From assembly GCF_900182835.1 (NCBI RefSeq), contig NZ_FXUB01000001.1, positions 1 to 64,000 on the forward strand: a stretch of DNA of 64,000 nt, given 5' to 3'. The stretch comes from Desulfurobacterium pacificum. GTDB lineage: Bacteria > Aquificota > Aquificia > Desulfurobacteriales > Desulfurobacteriaceae. Every line of letters begins with the position of its first letter. The stretch's first letter is position 1. Below the pieces are notes generated by a model that worked only from the letters and a program-made list of their open reading frames with translations, had not been told where the DNA came from and made no database searches. Made by a program: the position numbers and the translations under genes. Shown piece by piece: positions 7,537-17,224 of this stretch.

Positions 7537-10500
7537 GCTTTCCAGCTTCGTTTTTCTATCATATAGTAGATTACTGGAATTACCACCAACGTTAACGTGG
7601 TGGATGCAAATACACCAAAGAGTAGAGATATAGCTAATCCTTGGAATATAGGGTCAAGCAGAATCACTGCAGCACCAACCATTGCAGCAGCTGCTGTTAG
7701 AACAATCGGTCTAAAACGTACTGCTCCTGCTTCAATGATGGAGTCTTTCAATGGTGCGCCTTCTCTCTTTCTCATCAAGATGAAGTCAACTAATATGATG
7801 GAGTTTCTTACAACAATTCCTGCAAGGGCTATAAATCCAATCATTGAAGTTGCTGTAAAGTATGCGGTTTTGCCTAAAAGTTTTGACATTATCCAGTGTC
7901 CGGGAACTATACCTATCATCGTCAGTGGAATAGGTATCATTATTATCATTGGAATTATGAATGACTGGAACTGACCAACTATTAGTAGATAAATCAGGAT
8001 TAACGCTACTGCAAAAGCTGCTCCCATGTCTCTAAACGTTTCGTAGGTTATCTGCCATTCGCCGTCCCACTTCATCATAGGTTTAAAGTCGTCTTTCGGC
8101 ATTGATGGCGGGATAAACGAGTATTTAAGTTTGTAGCCGTCGGGGAGTGGATGTGTAGAGAGGTAGTGGTTTATCTGAAGTATTGGGTATATCGGCGCTT
8201 CATACTTTCCTGAAACATCTGCTATGACGTAAGAAACAGGATGTAAGTTTTTGTGGTAGATGGTTTTATCGGCAAGAACTTTTTTGACTTCTACCAGCTC
8301 TTTTAGTGGAATGAGCTTCCCTGTTTTACTCATAACTGAGAGGTTTAGGATATCTTCTACGTTTTCTCTTTGGTTCCTTGGAAGCCTTACGAAGATGGAA
8401 ACGGGGTCTGAGTCGTACTGGGTATGAGCTTCGGAGACAGAAGCACCTTTAAGTGCCATGGAAATTGTTTGGGCTATTTGGGCTTCCGTTACGCCGGATT
8501 CTCTTGCTTTTCTCCTCTTAACTTTAAATTCGTATTTGTAGTAGTCTGCGTCAACTAACGTATCTACGTCAACAACTCCTGGAGTTTTCTTAAATATCTG
8601 TTCAACCTCTTTAGCTATTCTTCTTCTAACGTTGTCGTCCTTGCCGTAGATTTCTGCAACTAAAGTGGAAAGAACGGGTGGACCTGGAGGAACTTCAACA
8701 ATTTTTACGTTGGCTTTCGGATTTACCTGTCTTGCTACTGCTTGAATTTTAGGTCTTTCCTCTTTTGCTATGTCGTGTGATTGCCTCTTTCTTTCGTGCT
8801 TATCTATAAGGTTTATTCTGATATCTGCTACGTTTCCGCCTTTCCTTAAATAGTAATGTCTTACAAGTCCGTTAAAGTCAAAAGGAGATGCTGTACCGAT
8901 GTAGGCTTCAAAGTCTTTAACTTCTGGTATCGTTTGTAAATAGTTTGAGATGGCTTTTACTACTCTTGCTGTTTCTTCCAAAGAGGTGCCTTCAGGCATA
9001 TCAACAACAACTTGGAATTCGCTTTTATTGTCAAAAGGCAGGAGTTTGACTACTACGTGTTTTGTAACGAAGAGAGAAACTGCACCTAACATAAGTATTA
9101 CTACTGTTACAAGAAAGACTGCTCTTTTAAGAGAAGAATCAAGGAGAGGTCTGACTATCTTGTTGTAGATTTTGTAGGTTCTGGTTTCTTCTAAAACTAA
9201 CTTTTCTTCTTCTTTTTCCGATTCTTTGCGCAGTAAGTAGTAAGCAGCCCAAGGGGATATAACAAACGCTACAATCAGGGAGAAGAACATAGCTATTGAT
9301 GCGTTTACTGGGATGGGTCTCATGTAAGGTCCCATAAGACCGCTGACAAATGCCATCGGGAGAAGTGCAGCTATTACTGTGAAAGTTGCAAGGATTGTTG
9401 GGTTCCCGACTTCTGCAACAGCGTAAATGGCTGCTTGAAGCGGCGGCATCTGTTTCATTTTTAGGTGTCTGTGTATGTTTTCAACTACAACAATTGCGTC
9501 GTCAACCAAAAGACCCAACGTGAAGATAAGAGCGAACAGTGTAACTCTGTTTAACGTATAACCTGTAAGGAGGTCAACGAAGAGGGTTAAGGCTAACGTT
9601 GTTGGTATGGCGATAGAAACGACAAACGCTTCTTTTATTCCTAATGTTAGACCGATGAAGATAACAACGGCAAAGATAGCTACACCTAAGTGGAACATAA
9701 GCTCTTTGAACTTGTCTTCTGCAGTTTTGCCGTAGTTTCTGGTGACGGTTACGTGAACGGAGGGGGGGAGGATTTTGCTTTTTACATCTTTCACTTTGTC
9801 AAGAATCTGCTGAGCAACAACAACGGCGTTAGTTCCTTTCTTTTTAGCTATGGCTATTGTCACTGCAGGGAATTGGTTTCCGTGTTCTTTAAGAAATTCT
9901 TTGCTTACACCGTCTTTTTCGGCGTGGGGACCAAAACCTATATAAACGTAGTTGTTGGGGTCTACAGGAGCATCAACGACTTTTGCTACATTTTTTAAAT
10001 AAACAGGTTTTCCGTTGTAAACAGCTATTACTAAATTTTTCAAATCGTCTAACGTTTTTATGAATTCTCCTGCTTCAACGGGAAATTCTTTATCTCCTTT
10101 GGTTATTTCTCCTGCAGGTAGTTTAAGGTTTGCCGACTTTATTGCTTGTGCTACCTGGAGTAATGTTACGTGATAGTTTTTAAGTTTATTTTCATCTACT
10201 ATTACCTTGAACTTTCTTGTATCACCACCAATTATCCAGGCTTTTGAAACGTTTTCTACTTGCTTAACCTGAAGGCATAGTTCTTTGGCAAACTTCCTGA
10301 GTTCGTAGGGGGGGAGTTTATCGCTCCATAACGTTAGCGTTACTATAGGTACATCATTAATATCCATTGGTTTGACTAAAGGTTGAAGAGCGCCAGGAGG
10401 AAGCTTGTCAAGGTTTGACATCAATTTGTTGTAAAGTCTGACTAATGCGTCTTCCATATTCTCGCCGACTTTGAAGCGGGCAATTATTAAAGCCATGTTA

Positions 10501-10781
10501 GGCTTTGAGATGGAATAGACGTAGTCCATTCCTTTTATTTCCCAAATCAACTTCTCAAATCTCGTTGCTACTTTCCTTTCAACCTCTTTTGCTGAAGCAC
10601 CAGGATAGGGAATGAAAATATCAACCATGGGAACTACAATCTGAGGTTCTTCCTCTTTTGGAGTAAATACTACGGCTGCAAAACCTATTAAAAGAGAAGC
10701 CAACAGGAACAGAGGAGTTAACTTTGACGTTATGAACTTTTTAGCTATGTTTCCTGCTATACCAAGTTCCAATCTTTTCAT
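7533..10781 (-). CDS. RND efflux transporter, inner-membrane subunit
   Basis: This 1082-residue protein matches the AcrB/CusA superfamily of proton-driven pumps. There is a first transmembrane helix (about 20-40), a large periplasmic loop, transmembrane helices 2-6 (about 360-540), a second periplasmic loop and helices 7-12. The helix-4 motif GLLVDDAIVVVEN carries the adjacent aspartates used for proton relay. I see no methionine or acidic pattern that would prove metal export, so the substrate is open. The membrane-fusion subunit is encoded 3 bases upstream; an outer-membrane TolC partner is not in the window. Start ATG 10781 follows GAGAGG. Confidence 0.92.
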   Translation of the reverse strand: MKRLELGIAGNIAKKFITSKLTPLFLLASLLIGFAAVVFTPKEEEPQIVVPMVDIFIPYPGASAKEVERKVATRFEKLIWEIKGMDYVYSISKPNMALIIARFKVGENMEDALVRLYNKLMSNLDKLPPGALQPLVKPMDINDVPIVTLTLWSDKLPPYELRKFAKELCLQVKQVENVSKAWIIGGDTRKFKVIVDENKLKNYHVTLLQVAQAIKSANLKLPAGEITKGDKEFPVEAGEFIKTLDDLKNLVIAVYNGKPVYLKNVAKVVDAPVDPNNYVYIGFGPHAEKDGVSKEFLKEHGNQFPAVTIAIAKKKGTNAVVVAQQILDKVKDVKSKILPPSVHVTVTRNYGKTAEDKFKELMFHLGVAIFAVVIFIGLTLGIKEAFVVSIAIPTTLALTLFVDLLTGYTLNRVTLFALIFTLGLLVDDAIVVVENIHRHLKMKQMPPLQAAIYAVAEVGNPTILATFTVIAALLPMAFVSGLMGPYMRPIPVNASIAMFFSLIVAFVISPWAAYYLLRKESEKEEEKLVLEETRTYKIYNKIVRPLLDSSLKRAVFLVTVVILMLGAVSLFVTKHVVVKLLPFDNKSEFQVVVDMPEGTSLEETARVVKAISNYLQTIPEVKDFEAYIGTASPFDFNGLVRHYYLRKGGNVADIRINLIDKHERKRQSHDIAKEERPKIQAVARQVNPKANVKIVEVPPGPPVLSTLVAEIYGKDDNVRRRIAKEVEQIFKKTPGVVDVDTLVDADYYKYEFKVKRRKARESGVTEAQIAQTISMALKGASVSEAHTQYDSDPVSIFVRLPRNQRENVEDILNLSVMSKTGKLIPLKELVEVKKVLADKTIYHKNLHPVSYVIADVSGKYEAPIYPILQINHYLSTHPLPDGYKLKYSFIPPSMPKDDFKPMMKWDGEWQITYETFRDMGAAFAVALILIYLLIVGQFQSFIIPMIIMIPIPLTMIGIVPGHWIMSKLLGKTAYFTATSMIGFIALAGIVVRNSIILVDFILMRKREGAPLKDSIIEAGAVRFRPIVLTAAAAMVGAAVILLDPIFQGLAISLLFGVFASTTLTLVVIPVIYYMIEKRSWKA

Positions 10782-10784
10782 CTT

Positions 10785-11960
10785 TTACCTCTCTACCTTT
10801 GCTCCATCGCATAGGTTTTCTATGCCTGTCACTGCTATTCTGTCTCCGGGACGCAAACCGGAGATAATCTCAACTTTTCCGTCTATCTTTCTTCCTGTTT
10901 TAACGTATCTTAGATGAGCAACATTGTTTTTATCTATTACGTAAACGTATTCAAGAGCGCCTACTCTATATATAGCTGATTGGGGAATTAGGATTCTCTG
11001 CTCTTTCTCTTGAGGAATAAGGACGGTTGCGTACATTCCAGGAATTACGTTTTTGTAGTTTTTAAGCTTTAGTTTTATTGCAAATTTATGGGATATAGGG
11101 TCGGCGTCTTTGTCAATTTCTACTACTGTAGAAGGAAAGCTTTCGTTGTTTATTATCGTTGTTAGAGAGTCTCCTACTTTTAGTTTGTCTGCGTATTCTG
11201 AATCTATTAATGCCTTTACCTGGAGAGGGAAAGTGCCCACTTTCAAGATTCCTACGCCAGGAGATACTAAGTTACCTTCATCTGTTAATTTTTGTAAAAC
11301 TACTCCATCAACTGGTGATTTCAAATACGTAAAAGATACGTAAGCTTTAGCCTTTTCAAGCATGGCTTTTGCCTGTTCTTTTTTCGCCAAGAGCTGTTTT
11401 TCTTTTGCTTTAAGTTGTCTTTCTTTCGCTTCTACAGCTTTGAGGTTTGCTTTAGCCATTTCGTACTGAGCTTTTACTTCGTCAAATTTCTGCTTTGAAA
11501 CAGCGTCTTCTTTGAGCAGGTTTTTAAACCTGTTGAACGTTTTTTCGGCTAAGTTGAAAGAAGCTTCAGCAGCCTGTTTTTTTGCTTTTACTTCTTCAAG
11601 GGCGTTTTCAATCTCTTTTAATCCGGCTTCCGCCTCTTTTATCGCTGCTAAAGCTCTTTTAACGTCTGGAGTTAGAGCTTTTTTGTCTATTACAGCTACA
11701 GTTTCTCCTTTTTTGACGTTGTCTCCTGCTTTTACCTTTATTTTTAACAAGTATCCAGGGACTTTAGGAGAGATGATAATCTGGTCGGAAGGGATTACTA
11801 CTCCTGAAAATGAATCGTAATCCTTAACGTAGGAAGGCTCTACAGTTTGGATTGAAATACCTTTAACAGTTTTAAATTCCAGTTTTTCTGCTTTTTCTGA
11901 ATGACCGCACGAGAAGAGTAGTAGTGCTGATACGCCTGTTAGTATAAGTTTACGCACCAT
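10785..11960 (-). CDS. RND efflux periplasmic adaptor (membrane-fusion lipoprotein)
   Basis: This 391-residue adaptor has a lipoprotein signal with LLFSC (Cys18 as the lipidated residue), a biotinyl-lipoyl half-motif (ISPKVPGYLLKIKVKAGDNV), a long alpha-helical hairpin (about 85-200, very rich in Lys/Glu/Ala), the second lipoyl half (VSFTYLKSPVDGVVLQK) and a beta-barrel / proximal C-terminal domain. It would bridge the RND pump encoded 3 bases downstream to an outer-membrane channel. A promoter-like pair lies upstream in the divergent gap before thyX. Confidence 0.92.
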   Translation of the reverse strand: MVRKLILTGVSALLLFSCGHSEKAEKLEFKTVKGISIQTVEPSYVKDYDSFSGVVIPSDQIIISPKVPGYLLKIKVKAGDNVKKGETVAVIDKKALTPDVKRALAAIKEAEAGLKEIENALEEVKAKKQAAEASFNLAEKTFNRFKNLLKEDAVSKQKFDEVKAQYEMAKANLKAVEAKERQLKAKEKQLLAKKEQAKAMLEKAKAYVSFTYLKSPVDGVVLQKLTDEGNLVSPGVGILKVGTFPLQVKALIDSEYADKLKVGDSLTTIINNESFPSTVVEIDKDADPISHKFAIKLKLKNYKNVIPGMYATVLIPQEKEQRILIPQSAIYRVGALEYVYVIDKNNVAHLRYVKTGRKIDGKVEIISGLRPGDRIAVTGIENLCDGAKVER

Positions 11961-11994
11961 TGTTTACCTCTCTGAGAATGCGTTTTTACGATAG

Positions 11995-12025
11995 ATTATC
12001 TTATTAGAATTTATTGAGATGTCAA
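11995..12025 (-). promoter_or_regulatory. Probable promoter of the RND operon
   Basis: On the minus strand a perfect TTGACA (12025-12020) precedes GATAAT (12000-11995) with a 19-base spacer, longer than ideal; a poorer AAGATA sits at 17 bases. The position, 35 bases before the adaptor start codon, is right for the RND operon. Confidence 0.5.
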
Positions 12026-12057
12026 GCATTAAATATGGTTTTCCAAACAAGTTTATG

Positions 12058-12063
12058 TATAAT
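12058..12063 (+). promoter_or_regulatory. Probable -10 element for the thyX operon
   Basis: TATAAT directly preceded by TG lies 36 bases before the thyX start, in a 138-base divergent gap. No clear -35 hexamer is present at the expected distance. This would drive the thyX-to-hisE operon. Confidence 0.4.
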
Positions 12064-12098
12064 TTACAGCCTCTTAAGTTACTGTGCTGGAGAAAATC

Positions 12099-12701
12099 AT
12101 GAGAATTGAGTTACTTTCCTTTTCCTGTATTCCTTTAGATGAAGGGGAAGATGCCTTTTTAAGGCATTCTCATTTCTGTTTTTTAGTTGATGGTATATCT
12201 CGTGCCTGTTCTCATCAGCTTGTGAGGCATAGGGTAGCTTCTTACAGTCAGCAATCTCAAAGGTACGTTTCTATGAAAGACTTTCCTTACGTTAAGCCGA
12301 AAACTGTTGAAGGTAAAGTTGTTGAGATTGATGGATTAAAGATGGATTTTGATGGATTGATGAGATTTATAGGTAAGTTTTACGAGGCTTTGGTAGAAGA
12401 GGGAGTACCTAAAGAAGATGCCAGATTTGTTCTTCCTAACGCTTGTTCAACAAGAATAGTGTTTACTATGAATGGAGAAGAGCTGGTTCACTTTTTAAGG
12501 CTTAGAACGTGTAATAGAGCGCAGTGGGAGATAAGGGATATGGCTATAGGAATTTTAAAAATTCTTATTAAGAGATTTCCGAAAGTTTTTTCCAAGGTTG
12601 GTCCTAACTGTTATTATTTGGGATATTGTACTGAAGGAAAGAAGAGTTGCGGTAAGCAGGATGAAGTTAGAGCGTTCTTTTCCAATCTTTCATCAAGTTA
12701 G
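12099..12701 (+). CDS. thyX: Flavin-dependent thymidylate synthase
   Basis: ThyX methylates dUMP to dTMP using FAD, NADPH and methylene-tetrahydrofolate. The signature RHRVASYSQQSQRY fits the ThyX motif RHR-x7-S in its common form, and RLRTCNRAQWEIR near residue 145 is the conserved substrate region. I chose ATG 12099, which has GGAG eight bases upstream, over an in-frame GTG five codons earlier. The result is 200 residues, slightly short of many ThyX proteins. The C-terminus carries extra cysteines (NCYYLGYCTEGKKSCGK). No thyA-like gene is seen. It is the first gene of a plus-strand operon. Confidence 0.95.
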   Translation: MRIELLSFSCIPLDEGEDAFLRHSHFCFLVDGISRACSHQLVRHRVASYSQQSQRYVSMKDFPYVKPKTVEGKVVEIDGLKMDFDGLMRFIGKFYEALVEEGVPKEDARFVLPNACSTRIVFTMNGEELVHFLRLRTCNRAQWEIRDMAIGILKILIKRFPKVFSKVGPNCYYLGYCTEGKKSCGKQDEVRAFFSNLSSS

Positions 12702-12710
12702 GAGGTTAGC

Positions 12711-14039
12711 ATGGAGAAGCTTATAGAGAGGGCTGCAAGTATTCTGAAAAAGCAGAGCATAGAGAATTTTGATATATACGGCGTTGAGTCTAAGGGATTT
12801 AGTGTTGAAGTTAAAAGTGGAAAAGTTGAGAAGATAAAATCGTCCAATAAGAAGGGACTGGCGTTTAGGGTTGTTGTGGATGGGAGGTTAGGATTTTCTT
12901 ATACTTCCGACGTTTCAGATGATGGAATAAAGGTTGCTATAGAGTGTGCGAAAGAGAACAGTAGAGTTGTTTCTCCGGATGAGTACTATTTCTCTATGCC
13001 TGCCAAAGCAGAGGAACTGTTCCCTCTTGCTGATAGTAGGTATGAAGAGATTCCGGTTGAGAGGAAGATAGATATTGCAAAAACTTTGGAAGCTAAAGCG
13101 TTAGAGTATAGTGAAAAAGTTAAAAGAGTTAGAAAGGCTTCTTATGGAGATGGTCTTTCTACTGTTTACTATATGAACTCAAACGGTCACGGTTTCTCTT
13201 ACAGTACTACAAGCTTCTCTTTGAGTATTCTTTTAGTTGCTTCGGAAGGCGAAGAGTCTCAGATGGGGTGGGATTTTGAAACTGTTAGGTACTTCTCGGA
13301 TATTAATCCTGATAAAGTTGCTACAAGGGCAGCAGAGAACGCCGTTGAACTTTTGGGTGCACGTCCGTTAAAGACAGCTAAATTGCCTGTGATTTTTAAG
13401 AATACTGTTTTTGCTGAACTGATAGAAGCTCTTTCTCCAGTATTTTTGGGAAACAACGTTTTAAGGGGTAAATCTCTTTTTGCTGGAAAATTGGGTTACG
13501 AAGTGGCTAACCACGTTTTAACTATTTACGATGACCCGACAGTTAGAGATGGTATCGGGAGTATCCCTTTTGACGATGAGGGTATTCCTACCAGGAAGAA
13601 AGCTGTAATAGATAGAGGAGTTCTTAAAAATTATCTGTTAGATACCTATTCAGCTAAGAAGTTGGAAATGGCGCCTACAGGGAACGGTTTGAGAGCTTCT
13701 CTTTCTTCTCTTCCTCAGCCTGGTATAACCAATTTGGTAGTTGAAAGAGGTGTTTTGGATTTTGACGGTCTTGTTCGGACACCTGAAGAGGTGATAGTTG
13801 TTACAGATGCTATGGGTATTCATACTATAAATCCCATATCAGGTGAATTTTCAATAGGTATAAGCGGAGTTTACTATAGAGATGGGAAAAAAGTTCAGCC
13901 TGTTACTGGAATGACTGTTGCAGGAAATATTAGGGATTTATTGTTTGGAATTACTCAAGTTGGAGCTGATGAAAGGTGGTTGGGGAACGTTTCAACTCCA
14001 TCTGTTCTTATTAAATCGCTTACTGTAAGTGGGGAATAG
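12711..14039 (+). CDS. pmbA: TldD/PmbA family protein, PmbA (TldE)-type
   Basis: This 442-residue protein belongs to the TldD/PmbA metalloprotease family, whose two-subunit enzyme degrades unfolded peptides and matures some modified peptides. It carries typical PmbA segments (VEVKSGKVEKIKSS, RLGFSYTSDVSDDG and NGLRASLSSLPQPGITNLV). It lacks the HExxxH zinc motif of TldD, so it is the non-catalytic PmbA/TldE-like subunit. No tldD is visible here; its partner would be elsewhere. It starts 9 bases after thyX with an AGGAGG site, in operon with rbfA. Confidence 0.85.
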   Translation: MEKLIERAASILKKQSIENFDIYGVESKGFSVEVKSGKVEKIKSSNKKGLAFRVVVDGRLGFSYTSDVSDDGIKVAIECAKENSRVVSPDEYYFSMPAKAEELFPLADSRYEEIPVERKIDIAKTLEAKALEYSEKVKRVRKASYGDGLSTVYYMNSNGHGFSYSTTSFSLSILLVASEGEESQMGWDFETVRYFSDINPDKVATRAAENAVELLGARPLKTAKLPVIFKNTVFAELIEALSPVFLGNNVLRGKSLFAGKLGYEVANHVLTIYDDPTVRDGIGSIPFDDEGIPTRKKAVIDRGVLKNYLLDTYSAKKLEMAPTGNGLRASLSSLPQPGITNLVVERGVLDFDGLVRTPEEVIVVTDAMGIHTINPISGEFSIGISGVYYRDGKKVQPVTGMTVAGNIRDLLFGITQVGADERWLGNVSTPSVLIKSLTVSGE

Positions 14040-14043
14040 TGTA

Positions 14044-14343
14044 ATGAAAAACGTGAGGAGAGAAAGGTTAAAATCGCTTTTAATAAGAGAGATTTCTGAG
14101 ATTATTCGCCGTGACGTAGACCTTCCGGAAACGCTTTTCGTGACGGTTCAGGGAGTAGAGCTTTCCAAGGATAATTCAAAAGCTACCGTTTACATTTCTT
14201 CCTTGAAGAAAGAGGATGCGTTACGCGCCGTTAATATTCTCAACAAGGCTGAAGGGTATATTCATCACCTTTTGGGTAAGAGATTAAAGATGAGGGTTGT
14301 TCCAAGACCTCATTTTGTTGTTGCTCCGGAGGTGTTATTTTGA
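14044..14343 (+). CDS. rbfA: Ribosome-binding factor A
   Basis: RbfA assists maturation of 16S rRNA and the 30S subunit. The 99 residues form the single KH-like domain, with the usual N-terminus (MKNVRRERLKSLLIREISEII) shortened here to its key helix, then VTVQGVELSKDNSKATVYIS. I chose ATG 14044, just after the pmbA stop; a GTG at 14029 is also in frame. Length is slightly below E. coli RbfA, as in many thermophiles. The nrnA-like gene overlaps its stop codon (TTGA), so the two are translationally coupled, a pairing seen in many bacteria. Confidence 0.88.
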   Translation: MKNVRRERLKSLLIREISEIIRRDVDLPETLFVTVQGVELSKDNSKATVYISSLKKEDALRAVNILNKAEGYIHHLLGKRLKMRVVPRPHFVVAPEVLF

Positions 14344-15320
14344 AAAGTTTATCAAGAGAAGAAATGGCTGAGCTTTTAAAGTCTCTGTCTGGAAAAATCC
14401 TCATTACCACCCACAAAAATCCTGATGGTGATGCCATAGGAAGCTCTGTAGGCTGGAGGAATTTCTTAAAGAAATTAGGAAAGAACGTTAAAGTTATTCT
14501 GAGGGATAGAATTCCTTACTTTTTTGATTTTATCCCTGGAATTAACGACGTTGAAGTAAGGGAAGAGATATCTGAAGAATTTGATTGGGTGATAATTACA
14601 GACGTTTCTGAAGCTAAAAGAACGGGGTTTGAATCTCTTCCTGCTAAAAGGTCAATAGTGATAGACCACCATATAACAGCAGAGCCGTTTTCTGATTACT
14701 ACATAGTAGAACCTGAGATTTCAAGTACTTGTGAGCTTTCCTACCATATAATGAAACTAATTGATGAGTCTCTTATAGATAGAAACGTAGCTCTACCTAT
14801 CTATACAGGAATAGTTACAGATACGGGTAGTTTTAGCTATACAAACACTTCGCCTGAAACACACCACGTTGCTTCGGAGCTTATAAAGAGGGGAGCGGAG
14901 CCTTACTTAGTAAGGAGAAACATTTTTGAGAGAAATCGGATAAACAGGTTTAAACTTCTTGAATTGGTTCTTAGAACTTTAGAGTTTGCCCTTGAAGGTA
15001 GGGTTGCTCATATAACGGTTTATAAGAGGTTTTTGGAAGAAACGAAGGCGTATCCTGAGGAAACTGAGGGGTTTATCAACTATCCTCGCTCTATTGAGGG
15101 TGTGGAAGTGGCTGTCTTTTTTAAGGAGATAGAGGAAGGGAAGTGGAAGGTTTCTTTAAGGTCAAAGGGTAGCGTTAATGTAGCTTTTGTGGCTAAAAGG
15201 TTTGGTGGTGGCGGTCACGTTATGGCTGCCGGCTTTGAAACGGAAGGAAATCTTGAAGATATAAAAAAAGATTTATTTAGAGAACTACAAGTTGAATTTG
15301 ATAAAATATCAAAACTTTAA
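14340..15320 (+). CDS. DHH-DHHA1 phosphoesterase (oligoribonuclease NrnA-like)
   Basis: The 326-residue protein is a bifunctional NrnA-type enzyme that degrades nano-RNA and/or dephosphorylates 3'-phosphoadenosine 5'-phosphate. Metal-binding motifs are visible: HKNPDGDAIGS near residue 26, a conserved ITDVSE, the DHH motif in SIVIDHHI, and TDTGSFSYTNTS. The C-terminal DHHA1 domain has the RNA-binding GGGGHVMAAGF. It starts at TTG 14340, overlapping the rbfA stop, with CGGAGGTG upstream. In an organism rich in cyclic di-GMP enzymes it might also clear pGpG, which is inference. Confidence 0.9.
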   Translation: MKSLSREEMAELLKSLSGKILITTHKNPDGDAIGSSVGWRNFLKKLGKNVKVILRDRIPYFFDFIPGINDVEVREEISEEFDWVIITDVSEAKRTGFESLPAKRSIVIDHHITAEPFSDYYIVEPEISSTCELSYHIMKLIDESLIDRNVALPIYTGIVTDTGSFSYTNTSPETHHVASELIKRGAEPYLVRRNIFERNRINRFKLLELVLRTLEFALEGRVAHITVYKRFLEETKAYPEETEGFINYPRSIEGVEVAVFFKEIEEGKWKVSLRSKGSVNVAFVAKRFGGGGHVMAAGFETEGNLEDIKKDLFRELQVEFDKISKL

Positions 15321-16592
<1,272 letters not shown>

Positions 16593-16593
16593 A

Positions 16594-16941
16594 ATGGTAA
16601 ATAGGGAATTATTGGAAAAAATAGACTTTGAGAAAGGTGGCGGGCTTGTTCCTGTTGTAGTTCAGGATATTAATACGAAAACAGTACTCATGTTAGCTTA
16701 TGCAAATAAAGAAGCTTTGATAAAAACTATTGAAACAGGCTACGCTCATTACTACTCACGTTCCAGAAAGAAAATCTGGAAAAAGGGTGAAACGTCCGGT
16801 AACGTTCAAAAGGTTGTAAGAATATTTTTGGATTGTGACGAGGATACGTTACTTTATTTGGTTGAGCAGAAAGGGGTGGCTTGTCATACTGGAGAGTATA
16901 GTTGCTTTTTCAGAACGATTGCGGAGTTTGAGGATGAATAA
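16594..16941 (+). CDS. hisI: Phosphoribosyl-AMP cyclohydrolase
   Basis: HisI opens the adenine ring of phosphoribosyl-AMP, the third step of histidine synthesis. The 115-residue protein shows [17 protein letters not shown], the serine/arginine loop [16 protein letters not shown], and the metal ligands in [13 protein letters not shown] and [12 protein letters not shown] chose ATG 16594, the first after the ahcY stop. It is separate from HisE, unlike the fused E. coli HisIE, but the two genes overlap by 8 bases. Confidence 0.93.
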   Translation: MVNRELLEKIDFEKGGGLVPVVVQDINTKTVLMLAYANKEALIKTIETGYAHYYSRSRKKIWKKGETSGNVQKVVRIFLDCDEDTLLYLVEQKGVACHTGEYSCFFRTIAEFEDE

Positions 16942-17224
16942 GATGGGAGACGTTCTTGATAGATTGTACAGCGTGATAGAGGAAAGAAAGAGTACGATGC
17001 CTGAGGGTTCCTATACGGCTGAGCTATTTAGAGCTGGAGAGGACAGAATTCTCCAAAAAGTAGGAGAAGAAGCTATAGAGTCCATCTTGGCGCTGAAATC
17101 GGGGGATAAAAATCATGCCATATACGAAGTTGCTGACCTTATTTATCATCTAACCGTAGCGTTAGTTGATAAAGGTATTAAATGGGAAGATATAGGAGAG
17201 GAACTCAATAAGAGAATGAAGTAA
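16934..17224 (+). CDS. hisE: Phosphoribosyl-ATP pyrophosphatase
   Basis: HisE removes pyrophosphate from phosphoribosyl-ATP, the second step of histidine synthesis. The all-alpha MazG-like fold is clear: [32 protein letters not shown] and the metal-binding [11 protein letters not shown] chose ATG 16934, which overlaps the hisI stop and has GGAG seven bases upstream, giving 96 residues. Its TAA stop overlaps the ATG of the next gene (TAATG), so the PocR-GGDEF gene is translationally coupled to a histidine gene. Confidence 0.92.
   Translation: MNKMGDVLDRLYSVIEERKSTMPEGSYTAELFRAGEDRILQKVGEEAIESILALKSGDKNHAIYEVADLIYHLTVALVDKGIKWEDIGEELNKRMK

Noticed and set aside
9690-9998. 102-codon plus-strand frame inside the RND gene
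   Set aside because: Antisense shadow of a well-supported gene.
11512-11820. 102-codon plus-strand frame
   Set aside because: Mirror of the helical hairpin of the RND adaptor; low-complexity and without start signals.
14029-14043. GTG 14029 as the rbfA start
   Set aside because: It would begin inside pmbA without a better ribosome-binding site; the family N-terminus fits ATG 14044.
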